From an uncultured Chromatiaceae bacterium (GTDB taxonomy: Bacteria; Pseudomonadota; Gammaproteobacteria; DRLM01): a stretch of 48,838 bases of DNA. Shown in pieces: positions 32,044 to 39,867 of the stretch. The notes below the pieces were generated by a model. It had not been told where the DNA came from, did no database searches, and was given only the letters and a program-made list of their open reading frames with translations. How positions within the stretch are numbered: the stretch's first letter is position 1; each line of letters opens with the position of its first letter. A program made the position numbers and the translations under genes. The stretch covers positions 1 to 48,838 of the forward strand of contig CALZJG010000070.1 in the NCBI GenBank assembly GCA_945787555.1, read 5' to 3'.

Positions 32044-33012
32044 CTACTGCGCCGGCAAGGGTTCAGGCGTCTGCGCCGGCATGTCGAAAACCGGCTCACC
32101 CATTGGCGCAACGGGTAGCATCCCATCGTCAATTTCAGCCACGGCGTCGTAACTGTCGTTGAACAAACGCTCAGCCGCCGCGCTTTCCAGAATCACGATC
32201 ACTACGCGCCGATTCTTGCTGCGTCCCTCCGGCGTGTCATTGTCTGCGATGGGGCGATACTGCCCAAAACCGATCGCCGCCAAGCGACGCGGATCTACAC
32301 CGGCATTGGTAAACAAATGCACCACGCTGGCCGAGCGCGCCGCCGACAACTCCCAATTACTGGGAAACACCATGGTATTGATGGGCAAGTCATCGGTAAA
32401 ACCCTCGACCCGTATTGGGTTGGGAAAATCACGCAGAATTCTACCCAGCTCGCGCAACACCGGCAGCGCCTTAGGTTGCAACGTCGCACCGCCTAGGGAA
32501 TATAGAATATTGGATTGAATTTCCACCTCCACCCACAACTTATCGCGCCGCACGGATATCAAATCTTGCTTGATGAGGTCCGCCATCGCTTGCTCGATCT
32601 TGTCGGCCACCTGACCGAGCATCTGTGCCCGTTCCCTTCCGCTTTCGCTTTCGCTTCCGCTTCCGCTTTCGCTTTCGCTTTCGCTTTCGCCTTGGCCCTT
32701 ACCCTTATCAGACCCACTTTTCTTCTGCCTAGGCGTTTTATTTTCCACCGGAAGTTTAACTTCCACCGGGACGGCTCCAGCTTGTTGCTTGCTCCGACTC
32801 AAGCCGCCGACCTGTATCGGCTCCAGGCTGCGCGCCGAAGAACGAAACGCCGCCACTAGGGCATCGGAGAGTACGCGATACTTACCTTCATTGACCGATG
32901 ACACCGAGTACATTACGACGAAAAAGGCAAACAACAAGGTAATGAAATCTGCATAGGAAATCAGCCACCGCTCGTGATTCTCGTGCTCCTCGTGTTTCTT
33001 TTTCCGTGCCAT
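32044..33012 (-). CDS. motD: Flagellar stator protein MotD (MotB family)
   Basis: 322 residues. A basic N-terminus leads to one membrane helix (about 18-40) with the proton-path Asp22 (ISYADFITLLFAFFVVMYS). The linker (about 90-128) includes an (Glu/Gly)-Ser dipeptide tract. The OmpA-like peptidoglycan-binding domain follows (about 170-275: VEGFTDDLPIN, SAARSASVV, GFGQYRPIADNDTPEGRSKNRRV). Its partner is MotC, encoded 44 bases upstream. In Pseudomonas the MotCD pair is a second stator, used in swarming. The tract is coded by hexanucleotide repeats, so its length could vary without shifting the frame. Confidence 0.92.
   Translation of the reverse strand: MARKKKHEEHENHERWLISYADFITLLFAFFVVMYSVSSVNEGKYRVLSDALVAAFRSSARSLEPIQVGGLSRSKQQAGAVPVEVKLPVENKTPRQKKSGSDKGKGQGESESESESGSGSESESGRERAQMLGQVADKIEQAMADLIKQDLISVRRDKLWVEVEIQSNILYSLGGATLQPKALPVLRELGRILRDFPNPIRVEGFTDDLPINTMVFPSNWELSAARSASVVHLFTNAGVDPRRLAAIGFGQYRPIADNDTPEGRSKNRRVVIVILESAAAERLFNDSYDAVAEIDDGMLPVAPMGEPVFDMPAQTPEPLPAQ
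32641..32688. repeat. Hexanucleotide tandem repeat inside motD
   Basis: Eight copies of GCTTYC in a row (plus strand; two of the eight read GCTTCC). In the motD frame each copy codes for Glu-Ser (GAAAGC) or Gly-Ser (GGAAGC). Because the unit is six bases, gain or loss of copies would change linker length but keep the frame. Confidence 0.9.
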
Positions 33013-33056
33013 CCCGGTTCCTGGTCACTATCATGGATGCCGTGACGAAGCATTCA

Positions 33057-33797
33057 TCACAAGTGGTAACCGTTGAGCTTGGTTTCGATGTTGCGCGGAT
33101 TCTCGCCCTCAGCGATGGCGATCACGCCTTCGATGATCATTTCTCTGAATTTGGTCTGCTTGTGTATCGACGCCTTGAGCTTGTTGGCGACCGGAAGAAA
33201 GACAATGTTCGACAACCCCACGCCATAGATGGTAGCGACGAAGGCCACCGCGATACCCGGGCCGAGCTTGCTGGGATCGGCGAGATTATTCATCACGTGA
33301 ATCAAGCCCATTACCGCTCCGATAATACCGATGGTGGGGCAGTAGCCACCCATCCCCTCGTAAACCTTGGCAGCCTGTGTGTCGTGATATTCGATGGAGT
33401 CCAGTTCCACTTCAAGGATGCCGCGTATGGTTTCCGGTTCACTGCCATCGACCAACAATTGCAGCCCCTTTTTCGCGAAAGGTTCGGGCTCAGTCTCTGC
33501 CAAGGGCTCCAGGCCCAGCAAGCCTTCTTTGCGCGCGATATTACTCCAATTCACGATCTTCTCTATGGCTTCCTGTTGCGCCACCTTGGGGGGTAAGATC
33601 GCCCACATCAATATCTTCAAAGAACGCATGTAGGTCGGTAACGGTGTCTGCACCATGATGGACCCGAGGGTGCCGCCCATCACAATGACGAACGCCGTCA
33701 ACTGGATCAATGAGTCGGTATGCCCACCCTCCATGATGTTGCCGCCCACGATGGCACCCACGGCGAGCAATAGACCGACTAAAGTCAACACGTCCAT
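33057..33797 (-). CDS. motC: Flagellar stator protein MotC (MotA family)
   Basis: 246 residues with four predicted membrane helices: about 2-20, 30-50, and a pair near 147-170 and 182-205 (GGYCPTIGIIGAVMGLI, GIAVAFVATIYGVGLSNIVFLPVANKL). A cytoplasmic loop with charged residues (KEGLLGLEPLAETEPEPFAKKGLQLL) would contact FliG. With MotD it forms the ion channel that drives rotation; Asp22 of MotD suggests protons, though the ion cannot be fixed from this alone. It starts 3 bases after cheB, so it belongs to the che operon. Confidence 0.92.
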   Translation of the reverse strand: MDVLTLVGLLLAVGAIVGGNIMEGGHTDSLIQLTAFVIVMGGTLGSIMVQTPLPTYMRSLKILMWAILPPKVAQQEAIEKIVNWSNIARKEGLLGLEPLAETEPEPFAKKGLQLLVDGSEPETIRGILEVELDSIEYHDTQAAKVYEGMGGYCPTIGIIGAVMGLIHVMNNLADPSKLGPGIAVAFVATIYGVGLSNIVFLPVANKLKASIHKQTKFREMIIEGVIAIAEGENPRNIETKLNGYHL

Positions 33798-33800
33798 GCA

Positions 33801-34856
33801 TCAGATTCCTTGCGCTAGTTGCGCCCCTATCTGCGTTAGATCCAGCACTTGATCGGCCAATCCCGCCTCAACGACCGCAGCGGGCATTCCATACACCACG
33901 CAACTCGGTTCGTTTTGTGCCCATAGGGCGGCACCGGCTTGTTTCAATTCGGCTGCGCCAGTTCGCCCATCATTACCCATGCCGGTCATAACGATCGCCA
34001 ACACTTGACCACCATAGGCCCTGGCTACGGAGAGAAACGTAACATCTACCGAAGGCTTGTAACGTTCGTCAGGTTCCGGCTCTCGAATGCGCACTCGCAC
34101 TTTCAGTCCTGCTTTTTCCACGATCATTTGCCTGCCGCCGGGAGCAAGATAAGCGGTTCCTGGCACTAACATATCGCCGTCGGCGGCTTCCTTGACTTCG
34201 ATCTTGCACAGACTATTCAAGCGTTGCGCGAAGGGACCGGTAAATGCCGCCGGCATGTGTTGCACCAGCAATATCGGCACGGGATAGTCGCCGGGCACTT
34301 TGGTCAACACTTGCTGCAAAGCGGCGGGCCCTCCCGTCGAGGTGCCGATGGCGACCACACTGGCCTTGCCCTTGATGGGCGCTGTGCGTTCCGGCGCGGC
34401 AGGCGCTTTCGGGACAAACTTGGGTACACGAGGCTCTGTGCTCTTGGCAGGAAGGGAACGGCGAGTGGCGAGCGCTCTTATTTTCTCGCACAAGATCTTC
34501 TCCACGCTTTCTGCAACGCCTGCGATATCGTCGAATTTCTTGTTGATAAAATCCGCGGCGCCGGCATCCAACGCATCTAGCGTCGCCTTAGCGCCGGCGC
34601 TGGTTACCGTCGAAAACATCAATATGGGAGTGGGCCGCTGCGCCATAATGCGTTGAACCGCCGTAATGCCGTCCATGATCGGCATTTCAACATCCATGGT
34701 TATGACATCGGGTTTGAGTATCGCCGCCTTCTCAACCGCCTCTTGGCCGTTCTCGGCCGTGCCGACGATCTGCAGCTGTTCATCGCTGGTCAGCATTTCA
34801 GTCAACCGATTACGATAGAATCGGGAATCATCCACCACCAACACCCGAATAGTCAT
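33801..34856 (-). CDS. cheB: Chemotaxis methylesterase/response regulator CheB
   Basis: 351 residues from MTIRVLVVDD, with GGGAG 5 bases before the ATG. The receiver domain (1-125) has D9/D10 and phosphoacceptor D55 (VITMDVEMPIMDG). The C-terminal esterase domain has the catalytic triad S173 (GTSTGGP), H200 (LVQHMP) and D296 (MTGMGNDG). It removes methyl groups from, and deamidates, chemoreceptors when phosphorylated by CheA. No cheR is in the window; in related genomes it lies elsewhere. It starts 14 bases after the cheA stop. Confidence 0.95.
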   Translation of the reverse strand: MTIRVLVVDDSRFYRNRLTEMLTSDEQLQIVGTAENGQEAVEKAAILKPDVITMDVEMPIMDGITAVQRIMAQRPTPILMFSTVTSAGAKATLDALDAGAADFINKKFDDIAGVAESVEKILCEKIRALATRRSLPAKSTEPRVPKFVPKAPAAPERTAPIKGKASVVAIGTSTGGPAALQQVLTKVPGDYPVPILLVQHMPAAFTGPFAQRLNSLCKIEVKEAADGDMLVPGTAYLAPGGRQMIVEKAGLKVRVRIREPEPDERYKPSVDVTFLSVARAYGGQVLAIVMTGMGNDGRTGAAELKQAGAALWAQNEPSCVVYGMPAAVVEAGLADQVLDLTQIGAQLAQGI

Positions 34857-34870
34857 ACCGCTCCCTTCCA

Positions 34871-36982
34871 CTAAGATTGTTTGGCGTAGCCGAGCATGAG
34901 GCCGGGCATATCCAATATGAGTGCAATGCGTCCGTCACCGGTAATGGTGGCGCCTGCCAAGCCCGGTGTGCCGTGCAGCAAGGCACCCAGCGGCTTGATG
35001 ACGACCTCTTCCTGGGCGATAAGCTGATCGACTACACAGGCTAAGTGCTGACTGCCGACCCGTACCACCACCAGGTAACCCCCCTCAGGACGTGCCGTGC
35101 CATGTGCATTACGCACCAACCAATCACGCAAGAAATAGAGCGGCAAAGGATGTTCTCTGACGATGGCCACCGGCTGTCCATCCACGACATTAGTGCGAAT
35201 CGCTTCCATATTGATGATTTCACTGACATTGGACAGCGGTACCGCAAAGGTTTGATTGCCCAACATCACCATCAAGGTCGGGACGATGGCTAAGGTCAGC
35301 GGTAACTTGATATATATCTCACTGCCCACACCTAGTTCAGAATTGATTTCAACCATGCCGTTGAGTTGTGCGATACGCGTCTTGACCACGTCCATGCCGA
35401 CGCCACGGCCGGAAATATCGGAGATGTCGCTCTTAGTGGAAAAACCGGGTAAGAAAATAAGATTAAAGCATTCTTGATCCGACAGGCGCGCCGCCGCATC
35501 CGCATCCAACAACTCTTTCTCTATCACCTTAGTGCGCAGCTTCTCGGCATCCATACCGGCACCATCATCCTGAATGGTGATCGAAATATGGTCGCCTTCT
35601 TGTTTCGCCGAAAGCACAATCGTACCCGTACGCGGCTTCCCAGCCGCTACCCGCGCGCTTGGCATCTCTATGCCGTGATCGATGGCGTTACGCACCAAAT
35701 GCACTAGCGGATCCGCCAGGGCTTCGACCAAATTCTTGTCGAGATCGGTATCCTCGCCATACATTTCCAAGGTGATTTCCTTGTCCAGACTGCGCGACAA
35801 ATCACGCACCACGCGCGGAAACCGGCTGAATACCTTCTTAATCGGCTGCATACGGGTCTTCATCACCGCTGTCTGCAGATCCGAAGTAACCAAATCTAAA
35901 TTCGACACCACCTGGGCGATTTCTTCATCTTGAATACTGGCCTTGAGGGTGGCCATGCGATTGCGCACCAACACCAACTCACCCACCAAGTTCATAATGT
36001 CATCCAGACGCCGGGTATCCACCCGCACCGTGGTGTCGGCTTGTGCTGGTGTCGGCGCTGTGGCCTGGCCATCCTTGAGTACCGCCCTATTATTCTCGGC
36101 CTTGTCAGCAATTACTGACAGGGCGGCTGGAGAAGTGACTGCGTTAACTGGCCCATTGGATGATGTCTCTGTCTTTTGACGCATAGACGGCCCACTTGCT
36201 GCCGGGCCGATTTTGCCACCACCATGCAACTCATCCAGCAATGCTTCAAATTCCTCTTCCGTGATTTCATCACTAGATGTGGAATCACTAGGTGCGGCAT
36301 GCGCAGTCGCCGTCGGGCCAGCTTTGTCGTCCACATGCGGCCGCCCGCTTGGACTGGCCTGCACCGGAGTCTCAATAGATTTACCTTGCCCATGAAGTTG
36401 ATCTAGTAACGCATCGAACTCTTCTTCCGTGATGTCCTCACTGCTGCCAGGTAAGGCAGACTTCGATAAGTCCGGCACTGCTTGTTTAGCCGACAGGTCC
36501 TCGATCATGGCGTCCAACGCCTCGTCGGCCGCATCGGTTGCTGCCGGCCTGTCCGGCGATGACGCGGTTTTAACCTCTGCACTCTGTGCAGTTTGCGGCT
36601 GGACTAACGTGAGTAGTCGTTCTAACAAAGCAGGATCGGCTGGGGTGAGAGCGGCGCCGTTGCGCACGTCGTCCATCATCGCGTTGACGATATCCACCAC
36701 CCTCAACACCACATCCATGAGTCCCGCGTCGACTTCTCGTTGCCCCTGACGCAGCGTATTGAAGACGTCCTCTGCCCGATGACACACTTCCACCAGCGCA
36801 CTGGCATTGATGAACCCAGCCCCACCCTTGACGGTATGAAAGCCACGAAACACAGCATTGAGCAGGTCCATATCGTTAGGACGTTGCTCCAGCTCGACGA
36901 GCTGTTCACTCAGTTGTTCTAGGATCTCACCGGCTTCTACCAGAAAGTCTTGGAGGATTTCATCGTCAAAATCAAAGCTCAC
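34871..36982 (-). CDS. cheA: Chemotaxis histidine kinase CheA with repeat-bearing linker
   Basis: 703 residues. The P1 Hpt domain (1-125) carries phosphorylated His49 (FHTVKGGAGF). Residues 130-315 form a low-complexity linker with two copies of a 19-residue motif, (D/E)ITEEEF(D/E)ALLD(Q/E)LHG at 183-201 and 239-257; no classical P2 domain is apparent. P3 dimerisation starts at about 317 (TTVRVDTRRLDDIMNLVGELVLVRNRM). The P4 ATPase has HLVRNAIDHGIE, DDGAGMD and GRGVGMDVVKTRI, and P5 (CheW-like) occupies the last 140 residues. It phosphorylates CheY and CheB. The repeats are candidate docking sites for the ParP-like protein or CheY. Confidence 0.95.
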   Translation of the reverse strand: MSFDFDDEILQDFLVEAGEILEQLSEQLVELEQRPNDMDLLNAVFRGFHTVKGGAGFINASALVEVCHRAEDVFNTLRQGQREVDAGLMDVVLRVVDIVNAMMDDVRNGAALTPADPALLERLLTLVQPQTAQSAEVKTASSPDRPAATDAADEALDAMIEDLSAKQAVPDLSKSALPGSSEDITEEEFDALLDQLHGQGKSIETPVQASPSGRPHVDDKAGPTATAHAAPSDSTSSDEITEEEFEALLDELHGGGKIGPAASGPSMRQKTETSSNGPVNAVTSPAALSVIADKAENNRAVLKDGQATAPTPAQADTTVRVDTRRLDDIMNLVGELVLVRNRMATLKASIQDEEIAQVVSNLDLVTSDLQTAVMKTRMQPIKKVFSRFPRVVRDLSRSLDKEITLEMYGEDTDLDKNLVEALADPLVHLVRNAIDHGIEMPSARVAAGKPRTGTIVLSAKQEGDHISITIQDDGAGMDAEKLRTKVIEKELLDADAAARLSDQECFNLIFLPGFSTKSDISDISGRGVGMDVVKTRIAQLNGMVEINSELGVGSEIYIKLPLTLAIVPTLMVMLGNQTFAVPLSNVSEIINMEAIRTNVVDGQPVAIVREHPLPLYFLRDWLVRNAHGTARPEGGYLVVVRVGSQHLACVVDQLIAQEEVVIKPLGALLHGTPGLAGATITGDGRIALILDMPGLMLGYAKQS

Positions 36983-36992
36983 GGTTCACTCC

Positions 36993-37739
36993 TTAGAATC
37001 CCAGACTCGAGAGCAATGCATCCACATCATCTTGATTTGAAACATGGTCGGCGGTGTTCACGCCTGGCACCTTCGGACCTGCAGGCGCCGATAGGCTGCC
37101 ATTACCCTGCTGTATTTCAGGACGAAAGTCCGTTGTTTTGCGCGTCATACGTATCAGATCCACTAGACTATCTTCCACTTCCTGCACCATGGTGATAACG
37201 CGTCGTATAACTTGCCCCGTCAGATCCTGAAATCCTTGCGCCAACAACATATCCGATAAATTTGCGTGCAGGAGTGAGGCATTCTGTGTGGTTGATCCCA
37301 AGAAGTCGTCGATCTCACTGGCCATGGCTCGGAAATCCTCCACAGTCATTTCCCGCTGCCGAAAACGCTTCCAGGATTGATCCAATTTTAGCGCGTGCGT
37401 TTCCAAGGCTTCGGAAACAGGCAGACTTTCTTCCACTGCGCTCAACACTTTATTGGCTGCTTGCTCGGTCAAGGTTATAACGTAATTGAGTCGTTCCTTG
37501 GCGTCGGGAATTCCCTTTTCAGCTAGGTCAACCATCTGGCTGTCCATTTGAAAAGAAGCCAGCGTATCGTGCAGATCACGCGTTATCCTTCCTATTTCAT
37601 TGAACATGCTGGCTTCGTGACTCTTAACGAAGGACTCAAGTAAACGCTCCGCATCTTGCTCCGACCCGTTATCCATGTCTTGGAGTAGTTCGCGTAGCTG
37701 ATGTTTACATGCTGCGATGCTAGGTTTACCAGATTCCAT
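36993..37739 (-). CDS. cheZ: CheY-P phosphatase CheZ
   Basis: 248 residues from MESGKPSIAA (AGGA about 7 bases upstream; the longer open frame to 37856 overlaps cheY and is not used). The long helical hairpin contains the catalytic FQDLTGQVIRR with Asp172 and Gln176, equivalent to D143/Q147 of E. coli CheZ. The C-terminal peptide DDVDALLSSLGF is the CheY-tethering helix. It speeds CheY-P dephosphorylation. It lies between cheY and cheA as in Pseudomonas and Vibrio. Confidence 0.95.
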   Translation of the reverse strand: MESGKPSIAACKHQLRELLQDMDNGSEQDAERLLESFVKSHEASMFNEIGRITRDLHDTLASFQMDSQMVDLAEKGIPDAKERLNYVITLTEQAANKVLSAVEESLPVSEALETHALKLDQSWKRFRQREMTVEDFRAMASEIDDFLGSTTQNASLLHANLSDMLLAQGFQDLTGQVIRRVITMVQEVEDSLVDLIRMTRKTTDFRPEIQQGNGSLSAPAGPKVPGVNTADHVSNQDDVDALLSSLGF

Positions 37740-37764
37740 GCTGCATCCTACTGTTCGTGAACAC

Positions 37765-38157
37765 TCAGGCCGAGGCCTGCACACGTTCGAAGATTTTCTC
37801 GATCTTCTCCTTAAGGGTTGCGGCCGTGAACGGTTTGACGATATAGCCGTTGACACCCGCCTGCGCCGCTTCGATAATCTGCTCGCGCTTCGATTCCGCC
37901 GTCACCATTAGGACCGGCAGCTTGGCGAGCTTGGGATCGGCTCGCACCGCCTTGAGCAAGTCGATACCTTGCATGCCAGGCATGTTCCAGTCTGTAATGA
38001 GAAAATCGAAATTGCCATTTTGCAATACGGGCAATGCACTGGAGCCGTCATCCGCCTCGGATGTGTTGTTAAAGCCCAGGTCGCGCAATAGATTCTTAAT
38101 AATGCGTCGCATTGTGGAGAAATCATCCACCACTAAGATCTTCATATTTTTGTCCAA
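37765..38157 (-). CDS. cheY: Chemotaxis response regulator CheY
   Basis: A single receiver domain of about 130 residues: acidic pair in [14 protein letters not shown], phosphoacceptor Asp in [10 protein letters not shown], switch Thr in VMVTAES and Lys in YIVKPF. CheY-P binds FliM/FliN at the switch. The likely start is TTG at 38157, 5 bases after a perfect AGGAGG (38168-38163); the GTG at 38163 overlaps that site, and the ATG at 38145 is 17 bases away. The N-terminus would be (M)[11 protein letters not shown], close to the E. coli form. fliA lies 79 bases upstream. Confidence 0.95.
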   Translation of the reverse strand: MDKNMKILVVDDFSTMRRIIKNLLRDLGFNNTSEADDGSSALPVLQNGNFDFLITDWNMPGMQGIDLLKAVRADPKLAKLPVLMVTAESKREQIIEAAQAGVNGYIVKPFTAATLKEKIEKIFERVQASA

Positions 38158-38236
38158 GGCCACCTCCTCGGCACAGATTCATGCACCAGTATGTCTATCA
38201 TTACAATTCGATCCGCTAGGGTTATCGAGCCTACTG

Positions 38237-38989
38237 TCACTTCTCTTCCTGCAACCAACTGCCCAGACGCGCCTGCAAACGCAACAGGGCTTGGCTGTGT
38301 ATTTGGCTGACACGTGACTCACTGACGCCAATTACTGCACCAATTTCACGTAAATTCAGTTCCTCGTCGTAGTACAGGGTCATGACCAAACGCTCACGTT
38401 CGGGGAGACTGGAGATGGCGTCACCGAGGCTGCGCTTGAAGTCATCGTTTTGCACACCTTCTATCGGACCGGGAGCGCGATCGGACAACTCCGAGGCCAC
38501 CGCTTCGTCATCCACGCCCATATCGTCGAAACTCATCACCAAATAGCCGCTCGCATCCTGCAAAATTTGGTGATATTCCTCCAAGGTCATGCCGAGCTCA
38601 CGGGCCACTTCGTGATCACGTGCATCGCGACGCTCACGATACTCGATCTGCCGCACCGCTTCGGCCACCTTGCGCGCCTTGCGATGCACCGAGCGTGGCG
38701 CCCAATCGTTACGGCGAATTTCATCCAGCATGGCACCCCGAATACGGATCCCGGCATAAGTCTCGAAGCTGGCACCTTGGCCCGCATCGTAATTGCGCGA
38801 AGCTTCCAACAAACCTATCATTCCGGCCTGAATGAGATCATCGGCCTGCACACTGGGTGGCAAACGGCTCATCAAGTGATAGGCGATACGCTTCACCAAT
38901 GGGGCATGCTTGGTAATCAAGTCGTCCTGATCTTTCATACTCATAGTGACACCGCGCTCCTTGACGGTGGACTTCACCGCGACCCTCAT
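38237..38989 (-). CDS. fliA: RNA polymerase sigma-28 factor FliA
   Basis: 250 residues. The start is MRVAVKSTVKERG, where the ATG overlaps the flhG stop (ATGA) and GGAGG lies 8 bases upstream; a later ATG (MSMKDQDD) is an alternative. Sigma region 2 is HAPLVKRIAYHLMSRLPPSVQADDLIQAGMIGLLEASRNYD...FETYAGIRIRGAMLDEIRRNDWAPRS. Region 3 has ARELGMTLEEYHQIL. Region 4 is LPERERLVMTLYYDEELNLREIGAVIGVSESRVSQIHSQAL. It directs late flagellar and chemotaxis genes and should read the two sigma-28-like promoters seen in this window. FlgM is not here. Confidence 0.95.
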   Translation of the reverse strand: MRVAVKSTVKERGVTMSMKDQDDLITKHAPLVKRIAYHLMSRLPPSVQADDLIQAGMIGLLEASRNYDAGQGASFETYAGIRIRGAMLDEIRRNDWAPRSVHRKARKVAEAVRQIEYRERRDARDHEVARELGMTLEEYHQILQDASGYLVMSFDDMGVDDEAVASELSDRAPGPIEGVQNDDFKRSLGDAISSLPERERLVMTLYYDEELNLREIGAVIGVSESRVSQIHSQALLRLQARLGSWLQEEK

Positions 38990-39867
38990 AATGACGCCTC
39001 CATTTCCTGGCTGGCTTGTATAAGCCGCTCCACAAAGAACTCCATATGACCACCAGCACTTTGCGGTACAGGCCATTTATCGACCTTCTGCGCCAAAGTT
39101 TTAAATGCCATGGCCGCCTTACTGCGAGGATAGGCTTCAACGACCGCTTTCTGGCGTTGGATTGCCTTCCGCAAATAGTCGTCGTAGGGCACCGTGCCCA
39201 TGAAATCCAACTGAACATCGAGAAAGCGGTCCGCCACTGCCACCAATTTTCCGAACAGGTCGCGCCCCTCCTGCATGCTGTGCACTTGGTTAGCGATGAT
39301 GCGAAATCGATGTACGCCGTGATCGCGATGTAGCACCTTGATCATGGCGTAGGCATCGGTGATGGACGCAGGCTCGTCACAGACCACTACGATGACTTCC
39401 TGAGCCGCGCGCGCGAAGCTGATGACGCCGTCGGCGATACCGGCGGCGGTGTCGATCAACAACACGTCTAGACTGTGACTGAGTTCACTGAAGGCGCGGA
39501 TGAGCCCGGCGTGTTCCATGGGGCTAAGCTGCGCCATGTTCTGCACACCCGATGAAGCGGGCACGACGCGCGTCCCAGCGGGCCCTTCAATGATCACTTC
39601 TTCTAAACTGCGTGTGCCTTTCATTACATCGGCAAGGTTGTAGCGCGGATGCAGACCGAGCAGCACATCGATGTTGGCCAACCCTAAATCGGCGTCCATC
39701 AGCAGCACTTCCTTGCCGCTCCCGGCCATGGACACGGCTAGATTCACTGAAACGTTGGTCTTGCCCACACCCCCTTTGCCGCTGGTCACCGCGATGACTT
39801 TCACCGGTTTGGGTTTGGCTATTCGGCGCAGCCCCGCGGCCTGGTCGAGTTGTGGATTAGTGAGCAT
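38986..39867 (-). CDS. flhG: Flagellar number regulator FlhG/FleN (MinD-like ATPase)
   Basis: 293 residues. The N-terminal DQAAGLR (8-14) is the helix that stimulates the FlhF GTPase. The deviant Walker A is KGGVGKT (31-37), with LLMDADLGLANIDVLLGL and LLIDTAAGI. The C-terminal amphipathic region (EFFVERLIQASQEMEASL) probably targets the membrane. FlhG limits flagellar number, and in Pseudomonas-type systems FleN also restrains FleQ. Its start lies inside the flhF 3' end (11-base overlap) and its stop overlaps fliA. Confidence 0.94.
   Translation of the reverse strand: MLTNPQLDQAAGLRRIAKPKPVKVIAVTSGKGGVGKTNVSVNLAVSMAGSGKEVLLMDADLGLANIDVLLGLHPRYNLADVMKGTRSLEEVIIEGPAGTRVVPASSGVQNMAQLSPMEHAGLIRAFSELSHSLDVLLIDTAAGIADGVISFARAAQEVIVVVCDEPASITDAYAMIKVLHRDHGVHRFRIIANQVHSMQEGRDLFGKLVAVADRFLDVQLDFMGTVPYDDYLRKAIQRQKAVVEAYPRSKAAMAFKTLAQKVDKWPVPQSAGGHMEFFVERLIQASQEMEASL

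Noticed and set aside
38200-38236. CTCGATAA after fliA as a sigma-28 -10 box for cheY
   Set aside because: No -35-like TAAA occurs at the right distance.
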